The notes beneath the pieces are model-generated. The model made no database searches. It worked only from the letters and a program-made list of their open reading frames with translations, and had not been told where the DNA came from. Positions 7,279 to 13,445 of a DNA stretch of 14,511 nucleotides are shown here, piece by piece. How positions within the stretch are numbered: the stretch's first letter is position 1; the number at the start of each line of letters is the position of its first letter. Where the stretch lies: positions 1 through 14,511 of the forward strand of contig JAEDMC010000061.1 of NCBI GenBank assembly GCA_016303225.1, given 5' to 3'. Source of the stretch: Kiritimatiellia bacterium (GTDB taxonomy: Bacteria > Verrucomicrobiota > Kiritimatiellia > RFP12 > UBA1067). A program made the translations under genes and the position numbers.

Positions 7279-7313
7279 GGGGCGTAAGCCCCGCATTTGG
7301 AACGACGGGTTCC
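7279..7313. other. Tandem hairpins downstream of pheT
   Basis: GGGGC-GTAA-GCCCC (7279-7292) is a perfect 5-bp stem with a GNRA-type tetraloop. Six bases later GGAAC and GTTCC (7299-7303, 7309-7313) form a second 5-bp stem. A third, AT-rich stem CTTTTTA-ACGG-TAAAAAG sits at 7343-7360. None is a classical terminator with a stem followed by a T-run. They may form a structured 3' end of the pheT transcript or a 5' leader for the next gene. Confidence 0.35.
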
Positions 7314-7361
7314 GGAGGTTCTGTGTTACGGCAACGTGGGATCTTTTTAACGGTAAAAAGG

Positions 7362-7420
7362 AAAAGTTGACGGTGAAAAGTTGATGGTGAGAAGTGAAAG
7401 GTGAAAACGTAGAAGTGAAG
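7362..7420. repeat. Heptanucleotide array (AAAAGTT / GACGGTG type) before a secreted-protein gene
   Basis: About eight degenerate 7-bp units, partly as 14-bp doublets: AAAAGTT GACGGTG, AAAAGTT GATGGTG, AGAAGTG AAAGGTG, AAAACGT AGAAGTG. The array ends 15 bases before the likely ATG at 7436, and it contains in-frame GTG triplets (7394, 7415) that could serve as alternative starts of the following gene. Confidence 0.75.
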
Positions 7421-7435
7421 GGATTTGGTAGGAGA

Positions 7436-8308
7436 ATGAAGGGAATTGTGTTTGTCGTTGTGGCGATGATGGCGACGGCGGTGATGGCCTTTCAGCCGAT
7501 TCCGAAGGCGAGCGCGAGGGCGCTGGGCGTCACGCGCGGGAAGTTGTTTTCCAAGGGTCTGGTTTTCATTAACGGCAAGTATCTGCCGCCGCCGTATGTC
7601 GTGGAGCGCTGGGGAACGGGCATTCGCATCAATTCGACGCCCGTGACCGGGCAGATAGTCGACTGGAACGAGTTTTTGAAGACGCAGCCCGGCGTGAAGA
7701 CCGTCACGACAGAGCCGGAATCGGTGGCTGTTTCCGAATCGGCGGAGCCGGAAGCCGAAGCGGAGGCGACGAGCGAAACGCAGCCGGTCGAGGCGGCGGC
7801 GGCGGACGTCAATTCGCTGGATGATCTCTTTGAGGATGATTCGGATGAAAATGACGTGAAGAAGAAGCCGGCGGTCGCCCGTTCCACGCCGAAGCCGAAG
7901 GTGGTTCACAAGCCCGCGCCGAAACCGCGTGCAACTGTTTCCTATGTGCTGGAGGGAGACTTTGTCCCCAATGAGGAGACGAAGGCCCTGGTGAAGCGGA
8001 TCAACCAGATGAGGACGGATGTCGACCGGACGCTCCGGTCCGGCGGTTTCCTCTGTTTCGGCGACAAGTATCCCAACTTGTCCGGCGACAGCCGTCTGCT
8101 GAAGAAGCTGCTGTCCAAGTTGCCCGAACTGCAGCAGCAGGCGACGGATGAGGCCGACTTCGTCTCGTCAGCCTATGCGGCGAACATCGTGTACTTGAAC
8201 GAGACGCTCTTGAGGGAGCTTTACAAGAACCGAATCGATTATTTGCAATTGAAGAGGCTGCGCGCGAAGCTGAACGACAATCTGGAAGCGTTGCTGTCGG
8301 GCGACTAG
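7436..8308 (+). CDS. Secreted protein of unknown function
   Basis: I do not recognise this 290-residue protein. From the ATG at 7436 it begins with a good signal peptide, MKGIVFVVVAMMATAVMA, so it should be exported. A first globular region (about 19-80) is followed by an acidic linker rich in Glu/Ala/Ser, a basic Pro/Lys linker (KPKVVHKPAPKPR, about 158-170), and a helical C-terminal region (about 178-290) with L-x-K-L and K-R-L-R-A-K-L-N-D-N-L patterns. GGAG lies at 7431-7434, unusually close to the ATG; the frame is open to a GTG at 7394 within the heptamer array, and a GTG at 7415 is also in frame, so the start is uncertain. The aminotransferase gene follows after 25 bases. Confidence 0.8.
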   Translation: MKGIVFVVVAMMATAVMAFQPIPKASARALGVTRGKLFSKGLVFINGKYLPPPYVVERWGTGIRINSTPVTGQIVDWNEFLKTQPGVKTVTTEPESVAVSESAEPEAEAEATSETQPVEAAAADVNSLDDLFEDDSDENDVKKKPAVARSTPKPKVVHKPAPKPRATVSYVLEGDFVPNEETKALVKRINQMRTDVDRTLRSGGFLCFGDKYPNLSGDSRLLKKLLSKLPELQQQATDEADFVSSAYAANIVYLNETLLRELYKNRIDYLQLKRLRAKLNDNLEALLSGD

Positions 8309-8333
8309 TCTTTTCTTTAAACGGACGATCAAA

Positions 8334-9608
8334 ATGAACAAACTGGCTATCGGACTCAACAAGGCGCTTGGCTCCGCGGCGGAGTTTCTCTCCAAAGCAG
8401 GCAAGCGGATGTACTTCCCCTACGGCGGCATCCTCGGGCAAAGTGGCGAGGCCAAGGGTTGTGAGATCAACGCGACGATCGGCATGGCGTTCGAAGAGGA
8501 TGGCTCGCCGCTCGTGATGAAGTGCTTCGGGGACAACCTCAAGCTCGACAAGAAGGCGTTTCTCTACGCCGGCAGCTTCGGTCTCCCCAAGCTCCGCGAA
8601 CAGTGGAAGGAAATGGAGTTCAAGAAGAATCCGTCCCTGAAGGGCGTCAAGTTCTCGAACCCGGTCGTCACCAACGCCCTCACCCACGGCATCCGCATCG
8701 TCGCGGAGCTGTTTGCGGACACGGCGGACGAGCTGGTCTGCCCCGATCTCTTCTGGGACAACTACGAGCTCATCTTCCAGGACGCGGTCGGCTGCAAGGT
8801 GCGGCATTTCAACACCTTCAAGAAGGGCGCCTTTGACGCCGAGGCGATGAAGAAGGCGCTCCTTGCGCCCGGTCAGAAGAAGATTCTGATTCTCAACTTC
8901 CCGAACAATCCGACGGGCTATACCGCGACGATTGAGGACGCGAAGAAGATCGTTGCAGCGGTGAAGGCCGCCGCGAAGGCCGGCAAGAAGATCGTGATCG
9001 TCTGCGACGACGCCTATTTCGGGCTGGTCTACGAGAAGGGCATTCACGGCGAGTCGCTGTTCGCCGAGTTCGCGACGCTGGACAAGAACGTCCTTGCCGT
9101 CAAGCTGGACGGCACGACGAAGGAAGACTACGTGTGGGGCCTCCGCGTCGGCTTCATCTCCTTTGCATTCAAGGGCGCGACGGACGAGCAGTTGAAGGCG
9201 CTCGAGGCGAAGGCGGCGGGCAATGTCCGCAGCTGCATCTCCAACTCGTCGTCGATCGGCCAGCACCTCGCGATCGCGGCATTCGCCGACAAGGGCTACG
9301 CGAAGCAGAAGAAGGAGAAGTACGCCGTCCTCAAGGCGCGCTATCTGGAGATCCGCAAGATCCTGAAGGCGCACCCCGAGTACGCGAAGAACTTCGAGGC
9401 GATGCCGTTCAACTCCGGCTACTTCATGTGCGTGAAGCCGATCGGCGTCGATGCGGAGAAGGTGCGCAAGCAGCTCATCGCGAAGTACTCGACCGGCGCG
9501 ATCGTCCTCTCGGGACTCATCCGTCTCGCGTTCTCGACGATTCCGAAGGCCAAGCTCGCGAAGCTTTTCGCGAACGTCAATGCGGCCATCAGCGACTTGA
9601 AGAAGTAA
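8334..9608 (+). CDS. PLP-dependent aminotransferase, class I/II fold
   Basis: Fold-type I PLP enzyme of 424 residues that transfers an amino group between an amino acid and a 2-oxo acid. Expected catalytic residues are visible: NNPTG (191-195, substrate/PLP-contacting Asn192), D-D-A-Y (225-228; Asp225 pairs with the pyridine nitrogen, Tyr228 with PLP O3'), the Schiff-base Lys263 in DGTTKEDYVWGLRVGF with Arg271 eight residues on as a phosphate ligand, and Arg397 in LIRLAFS for the substrate alpha-carboxylate. This spacing parallels Asp222, Tyr225, Lys258, Arg266 and Arg386 of aspartate aminotransferase. The exact substrate cannot be read from the sequence. The start at 8334 has only a weak ribosome-binding site. 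A second secreted-protein gene follows after 22 bases. Confidence 0.93.
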   Translation: MNKLAIGLNKALGSAAEFLSKAGKRMYFPYGGILGQSGEAKGCEINATIGMAFEEDGSPLVMKCFGDNLKLDKKAFLYAGSFGLPKLREQWKEMEFKKNPSLKGVKFSNPVVTNALTHGIRIVAELFADTADELVCPDLFWDNYELIFQDAVGCKVRHFNTFKKGAFDAEAMKKALLAPGQKKILILNFPNNPTGYTATIEDAKKIVAAVKAAAKAGKKIVIVCDDAYFGLVYEKGIHGESLFAEFATLDKNVLAVKLDGTTKEDYVWGLRVGFISFAFKGATDEQLKALEAKAAGNVRSCISNSSSIGQHLAIAAFADKGYAKQKKEKYAVLKARYLEIRKILKAHPEYAKNFEAMPFNSGYFMCVKPIGVDAEKVRKQLIAKYSTGAIVLSGLIRLAFSTIPKAKLAKLFANVNAAISDLKK

Positions 9609-9630
9609 TCCGAAGGAAAGGAACTCCGAC

Positions 9631-11172
9631 ATGAAGAAGCTCGTTTGCTCGCTCGTCATCCTGACCTCGGTCGTCGCTTTCGCGGCGCAGGAGAAGGTTG
9701 GCACCATTCAGATCGACAACATGACCGGACTGGCCAAGTCCTGCACGAAGCTCGGAGATATGCTCGGCAATCCGATGGCCTCGTCCGTGGTCACCGGTGC
9801 GCTGGCCAACAATTCGTCCGTGAAGTACTTCGGCCCGATGCGCGCTGACGCCGGGGTCTCGGTGGTGCTCGGACTCTATCTCGACGCCGCCAAGCTTGGC
9901 TGCACCAACGAGAATGATGAGGTCATGGCCTTCACGGTCGTCTATCCGGTCGTTGGCGGCAAGGCGAAGTTCCTGAAGCTGCACCAGGACGCGAAGGAGC
10001 AGGACGGGGTCATTCGGGTCGATGACGACGAGTTCACGGCGTTCAGCGCCGACGGCAAGTGGGCGACGAAGGCCAAGACTGCCGCGCTCGCCAAGGCTGC
10101 GCTCGCCGACGTTGAGCTCGCGCAGAAGCGGATGGGCGGTGACGCCGCCCGCATTCGCGTCAACAAGAAAGGACTGAACGCGCTGGCCGAGGCGATTGAC
10201 AAGGCCGTCAAGGAAGAGAAGTCCGCGGACTGGCTCAAGCCGCTCGGCGAGTCGATCAAGGGCGCGACGGCGGCAGTCGGGGCGTTGAAGGTGTCGGATT
10301 CCGGCATTGACTTCAACGGCTCGCTGAAGGCCGCGTCCGATTCCGCGCTTGCGAAGTTCGGCAAGACGTCCCTTGGCGCCAATCCCCTCAAGTTCGCCGC
10401 GAAGGACGCCGTGTATGCCCGCGCGACCGCTCCCGGCGGCACGCTGCGCTCGAACCTGACCGTCGACGACCAGATGAAGCTGGTCTTCAAGCTCATCAAA
10501 GATATCGGCGTGGATATTGACAAATTCTTGTCCTACGCGGTCAAGGGAGATGACCTCCGGATTGTCGGCGATGTCAAGTCCGCCATCGACTACTTCAAGG
10601 GTGCCGAGACAAACGGACTCAAGGCGGCGATGCAGAAGAAGACCGACGACAAGGACTTTATGGAGCGTCTGATGGGAGAGTACTCCGAAGCGGCGAACAA
10701 GAAACTGGCTTTCGAGCCCTGCACGCGCGCGCTCAATCTTTCGTTTGCGATCAAGGGCTACGCGGGTTCCGCTCCGCTGTCCGAGCGTTTCGCCGCGACT
10801 TTGCCCGAAGCCGCCGCCAAGAAGCCGTTTGACTGTTCGTTCCTTTCGTATGTTTCCGTTGCGAATGCGATCGTTCCGGCGGTGATCGCGTCGCTGGACG
10901 AAGAAGAGCGCGCGATGGTGCAGCCGCTCTTGGCGCAGCTGCCGAAGGAGCGCAAGGGCGGCATGGCGTCCGTGGCCTGGCGCGAGGGCGACACGTTTAA
11001 GTTGCTCTGTCGCATTTCGGCGGATGAGGTCAAGGGCATTGGCGCGGCCGTCAACGTCGGCATGTCGTTCGCCATGATGCAGGCCATGAAGGGTGCGTCT
11101 GGCGCAGCTGGTTCGCTGGGCGACGAAGACGACGTCGATGAGGAAGAGGTCGACGACGACGATGAAGATTGA
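9631..11172 (+). CDS. Secreted protein of unknown function with acidic C-terminal tail
   Basis: I cannot assign a family to this 513-residue protein. It begins with a signal peptide, MKKLVCSLVILTSVVAFA, likely cleaved near AFA-AQ, so it acts in the periplasm, at the surface or outside. The mature part alternates strand-like and helical stretches, has scattered Ala/Lys-rich segments, no transmembrane helix I can point to after the signal, and few Cys. It ends in a tail of about 17 residues that is almost entirely Asp and Glu, which might bind cations. AGGAAAGGA (9613-9621) supports the ATG at 9631. The last 11 bases, in the acidic tail, overlap the ispE start, implying cotranslation. It could be a chaperone-like or surface protein, but nothing decides this. 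Confidence 0.85.
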   Translation: MKKLVCSLVILTSVVAFAAQEKVGTIQIDNMTGLAKSCTKLGDMLGNPMASSVVTGALANNSSVKYFGPMRADAGVSVVLGLYLDAAKLGCTNENDEVMAFTVVYPVVGGKAKFLKLHQDAKEQDGVIRVDDDEFTAFSADGKWATKAKTAALAKAALADVELAQKRMGGDAARIRVNKKGLNALAEAIDKAVKEEKSADWLKPLGESIKGATAAVGALKVSDSGIDFNGSLKAASDSALAKFGKTSLGANPLKFAAKDAVYARATAPGGTLRSNLTVDDQMKLVFKLIKDIGVDIDKFLSYAVKGDDLRIVGDVKSAIDYFKGAETNGLKAAMQKKTDDKDFMERLMGEYSEAANKKLAFEPCTRALNLSFAIKGYAGSAPLSERFAATLPEAAAKKPFDCSFLSYVSVANAIVPAVIASLDEEERAMVQPLLAQLPKERKGGMASVAWREGDTFKLLCRISADEVKGIGAAVNVGMSFAMMQAMKGASGAAGSLGDEDDVDEEEVDDDDED

Positions 11173-12049
11173 GGCCTACGCCAAGGTCAATTTCACACTG
11201 GACGTCTATGGAACGCGTCCAGACGGCTATCACGCGCTGCGTTCGGTGGTGATGCCGATTTCGCTTGCGGACACGCTGGAGATTGAGACGACTGCGGACG
11301 GATCGATCACGAGCGACACCGGCTATGACGACGATCTTTGCGTCAAGGCCGCGCGCGTGCTGAGATCTCAAATCTCAAATCTCAAATCTCAGATTTCAGA
11401 TTTTGGAGCTCAGGGATCGGATTTCGGAGCTCAGGTCGGGGTGTCGATTCATGTCACGAAGCGGATTCCGGCGGGCGGCGGACTGGGCGGCGGGAGCGCC
11501 GATGCGGCGGCCGTCCTGCGGGCGCTCAACGAACTGTGGGAACTCGAGCTGCCGCTGCCGGAACTTGCCGAAATCGGCGCGCAGGTGGGGAGCGACGTCC
11601 CCGCGCTCGTCCTCGGCGGGGCGGTTCTGATGGAAGGCCGAGGAGAGCGGGTTCAGGACTTGAGACTGAAGACGGGAGACTTGAATCTCGTTCTGGTGAA
11701 TCCGGGAGTGCATTCTTCAACCCGGGAAGTCTATGCGGCGTGCCGGGCGCGGGAGAAAGATGCGTCGTCGCCGACGGATGCGATGGTGGCTGCGATGAAG
11801 GCGGGTGATTTCGCGCAGATTGTCGCCGCGACGTCGAATGACCTGCAGGCGCCGGCGGTGAAGCTGCATCCGGAGATTGCGGATGCGCTCACCTCGTTGC
11901 GCACGGCGGGGGCGACGGGCGTGACGATGTCGGGGAGCGGCTCCTGCGTCTTTGGCTTTGCACCCGACTCCGCGACGGCCGAACGCATCTCCGCCGATCT
12001 CAATTTCCGCGGCCTTCAATCCTGGCCTGTTACCACGCGGCTTTCGTAA
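11162..12049 (+). CDS. ispE: 4-diphosphocytidyl-2-C-methyl-D-erythritol kinase
   Basis: GHMP-family kinase that phosphorylates the 2-hydroxyl of CDP-methylerythritol in the non-mevalonate isoprenoid pathway. The 295 residues carry AYAKVNFTLDV with the conserved Lys8 and Asn10, the ATP-binding loop PAGGGLGGGSADAAAVL (103-119), VGSDVPALV with the catalytic Asp145, and the third motif MSGSGSCVFG (256-265). The frame is open upstream, but the ATG at 11162 gives the normal N-terminus and overlaps the preceding gene by 11 bases. Two heptamer arrays lie inside the gene: one encodes residues 69-91, between the CVKAARVLR helix and the GVSIHVTKRIP strand where IspE enzymes have a variable loop; the other encodes about residues 166-174. 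All catalytic motifs are intact, so the enzyme is probably active. Confidence 0.96.
   Translation: MKIEAYAKVNFTLDVYGTRPDGYHALRSVVMPISLADTLEIETTADGSITSDTGYDDDLCVKAARVLRSQISNLKSQISDFGAQGSDFGAQVGVSIHVTKRIPAGGGLGGGSADAAAVLRALNELWELELPLPELAEIGAQVGSDVPALVLGGAVLMEGRGERVQDLRLKTGDLNLVLVNPGVHSSTREVYAACRAREKDASSPTDAMVAAMKAGDFAQIVAATSNDLQAPAVKLHPEIADALTSLRTAGATGVTMSGSGSCVFGFAPDSATAERISADLNFRGLQSWPVTTRLS
11366..11435. repeat. Heptanucleotide array inside ispE (TCTCAAA type)
   Basis: Ten consecutive 7-bp units: three exact TCTCAAA, then TCTCAGA, TTTCAGA, TTTTGGA, GCTCAGG, GATCGGA, TTTCGGA, GCTCAGG. The frame stays open, and the protein shows a matching seven-residue period, SQISNLK / SQISDFG / AQGSDFG / AQ. 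The 3' half also has a 21-bp superperiod. Confidence 0.92.
11657..11684. repeat. Second heptanucleotide array inside ispE (GACTTGA type)
   Basis: Four 7-bp units, GACTTGA, GACTGAA, GACGGGA, GACTTGA, lie in frame within ispE and encode the segment around DLRLKTGDL, just before the strand LNLVLVNPG. The array is short, but its exact period and the identical first and last units make chance less likely. Confidence 0.65.
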
Positions 12050-12052
12050 CGT

Positions 12053-12087
12053 CTACCAACTACAATCTACCATCTACCATCTAAGGA
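12053..12087. repeat. Heptanucleotide array (CTACCAT type) merging into a ribosome-binding site
   Basis: Five 7-bp units, CTACCAA, CTACAAT, CTACCAT, CTACCAT, CTAAGGA, fill the gap between ispE and the symporter gene. The last, degenerate unit contributes the Shine-Dalgarno AAGGAG (12083-12088) that sits four bases before the symporter ATG. Confidence 0.88.
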
Positions 12088-12092
12088 GTCCC

Positions 12093-13328
12093 ATGAAATT
12101 CAAGCAAGCCATCATCTGGACCCTCGCGCTCCTGGTCGGTGCCGCGCTCGGCATGATCGGTTCGGCACCGCTCAATTCGTTCATGGACTTTGTCGCGTCC
12201 GCCTACACGCGCTGCTTCCAGTTCGTCGCCGTGCCAACGGTGGCGCTGGCGATTCTGACGGCGATGTCGTCGCTCGGAGAGGGGCGTGCGATGGGCAGGG
12301 TCTTCGTGAAGACGTTCACGTTCACGGTGCTCACCTCGCTCGTCGCCTCGCTGGTCGGACTCGGACTTTACCTCATTGTTCAGCCGGGCACGATCGATCC
12401 GGATGCGATCGCGAAGGTTTCTGCCGCGGCACAGGACACGGTGAACACGCTGGCGAAGGCGCCGGACACGGTCTACGGACACATCTTGAACGCCATTCCG
12501 AACAATCTTGTGAATCCGTTCCTGACGGGCAACGTCCTCCCCGTCGTCTTCATCTCCGCCGCGATCGGCATCACGATTGCGGTCTTCGAGAAGAAGAGCG
12601 AGAACGTGAAGGCGCTCCACAAATGCCTGTGCGGACTGCAGGAGGTGTTCTTCGGCATGATCAAGGGCCTCATCTGGGCGCTTCCGGTCGGCATCGTCGC
12701 ATTTGCCGCGCAGCTCTCCGCGCAGATGTCCGCTGGCGTCGTGATCGGCTCGATCGGCAAGTACGTCCTTGTGGTCCTCGGCGGCAATGCCATCCAGTTC
12801 TTCGTCATCCTGCCGCTCTTCTGCTTCCTCCGCGGCATCAACGGCTACAAGGTGATGCACCAGATGGCACCGGCCCTCCTGATGGCGCTCTTCACCAAGA
12901 GCTCGGCGGCGACGTTGCCGGTCACCGTCGCAACGGCGGAGTCGAACATGAAGGCGAAACCGTGGGTTGCGCGCTTCATCCTGCCCTTGTGCTGCACGAT
13001 CAACATGAACGGTTGCGCGGCGTTCATCTGCGTCACTTCGCTCTTCGTGATCCAGAACTCGCCGGAATGCGGCATCGCGCTGACCCTCCCGACGATGCTC
13101 GTCTGGGCGGTCGTCGCGGTCATTTGCGCGCTCGGCAACGCGGGTGTGCCGATGGGATGCTACTTCCTCACGCTCTCTCTCATGGCGGGCGTCGGCGGCA
13201 ATCTCATGATCCTCGGCGTCATTCTCCCGATCTACACGATCATCGACATGATTGAGACGGCGGAGAACGTCTGGTCCGACTGCTGCATCTGCGCGATCGT
13301 CGATAAGGCAACGCCCGACAAAGTTTGA
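12093..13328 (+). CDS. Sodium:dicarboxylate symporter family (DAACS) transporter
   Basis: Inner-membrane secondary transporter of the glutamate-transporter fold, 411 residues, hydrophobic throughout with about eight helices and two re-entrant hairpins. Recognisable motifs: KSSAATLP (269-276) for HP1, TINMNGCAAF (302-311) in place of the usual NMDGT of TM7, and D-M-I-E-T-A-E-N-V-W-S-D (385-396) matching the TM8 D-x-x-R-T-x-x-N-x-x-x-D. Asp385 (amino-group ligand), Thr389, Asn392 and Asp396 are kept, but the Arg that binds an acidic side chain is Glu388, the NMDGT Asp is Asn306 and its Thr is Cys308. Asp390 of GltPh aligns with Tyr381. An acidic amino acid or dicarboxylate is therefore an unlikely substrate; a neutral or cationic amino acid is my inference. 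Start set by AAGGAG at 12083-12088; the longer open frame (to 11952) overlaps ispE. Confidence 0.93.
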   Translation: MKFKQAIIWTLALLVGAALGMIGSAPLNSFMDFVASAYTRCFQFVAVPTVALAILTAMSSLGEGRAMGRVFVKTFTFTVLTSLVASLVGLGLYLIVQPGTIDPDAIAKVSAAAQDTVNTLAKAPDTVYGHILNAIPNNLVNPFLTGNVLPVVFISAAIGITIAVFEKKSENVKALHKCLCGLQEVFFGMIKGLIWALPVGIVAFAAQLSAQMSAGVVIGSIGKYVLVVLGGNAIQFFVILPLFCFLRGINGYKVMHQMAPALLMALFTKSSAATLPVTVATAESNMKAKPWVARFILPLCCTINMNGCAAFICVTSLFVIQNSPECGIALTLPTMLVWAVVAVICALGNAGVPMGCYFLTLSLMAGVGGNLMILGVILPIYTIIDMIETAENVWSDCCICAIVDKATPDKV

Positions 13329-13334
13329 TATAAT
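13326..13334 (+). promoter_or_regulatory. Extended -10 promoter of tRNA-Gln
   Basis: TGATATAAT gives an extended -10 (TG-n-TATAAT, -10 box 13329-13334) whose TGA is also the stop codon of the symporter gene. Transcription would start near 13341, about six bases before the tRNA. I see no good -35 box, which an extended -10 can tolerate. The rplM promoter has the same TG-n-TATAAT form. Confidence 0.65.
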
Positions 13335-13346
13335 ATGCAACGACAT

Positions 13347-13420
13347 TGTCCCGTGGTGTAGTGGCCGCACAGGGGTTTTTGATACCCTTAGTCCTGGTTC
13401 GAACCCAGGCGGGACAACCA
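13347..13420 (+). tRNA. tRNA-Gln(TTG)
   Basis: The sequence folds as a complete cloverleaf of 74 nt including an encoded CCA (13418-13420). Acceptor stem TGTCCCG (13347-13353) pairs with CGGGACA (13410-13416), discriminator A at 13417. D-stem GTGT/GCAC with a 7-nt loop, anticodon stem GGGGT/ACCCT (one G-T pair), loop TTTTGAT with anticodon TTG at 13379-13381, a 4-nt variable loop, and T-arm CCTGG-TTCGAAC-CCAGG (13393-13409). The anticodon and loop match glutamine tRNA. The serS ribosome-binding site begins ten bases after the CCA. Confidence 0.95.
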
Positions 13421-13445
13421 ATTGATTTCGAAGGAGTAATCTAAA

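Noticed and set aside
5852..7909. Long minus-strand open frame across pheT and the next gene
   Set aside because: Antisense to well-supported pheT, crosses an intergenic repeat array, and has shadow composition.
8296..8333. Terminator after the 7436-8308 gene
   Set aside because: Only a 4-bp stem precedes an interrupted T-rich tract; too weak to call.
11093..11161. Upstream extension of ispE
   Set aside because: The ATG at 11162 gives the canonical IspE N-terminus; the extension lies wholly in the preceding gene in another frame.
11952..12092. Upstream extension of the symporter frame
   Set aside because: It overlaps ispE and runs through a heptamer array; the ATG at 12093 has a strong AAGGAG and begins the first membrane segment.
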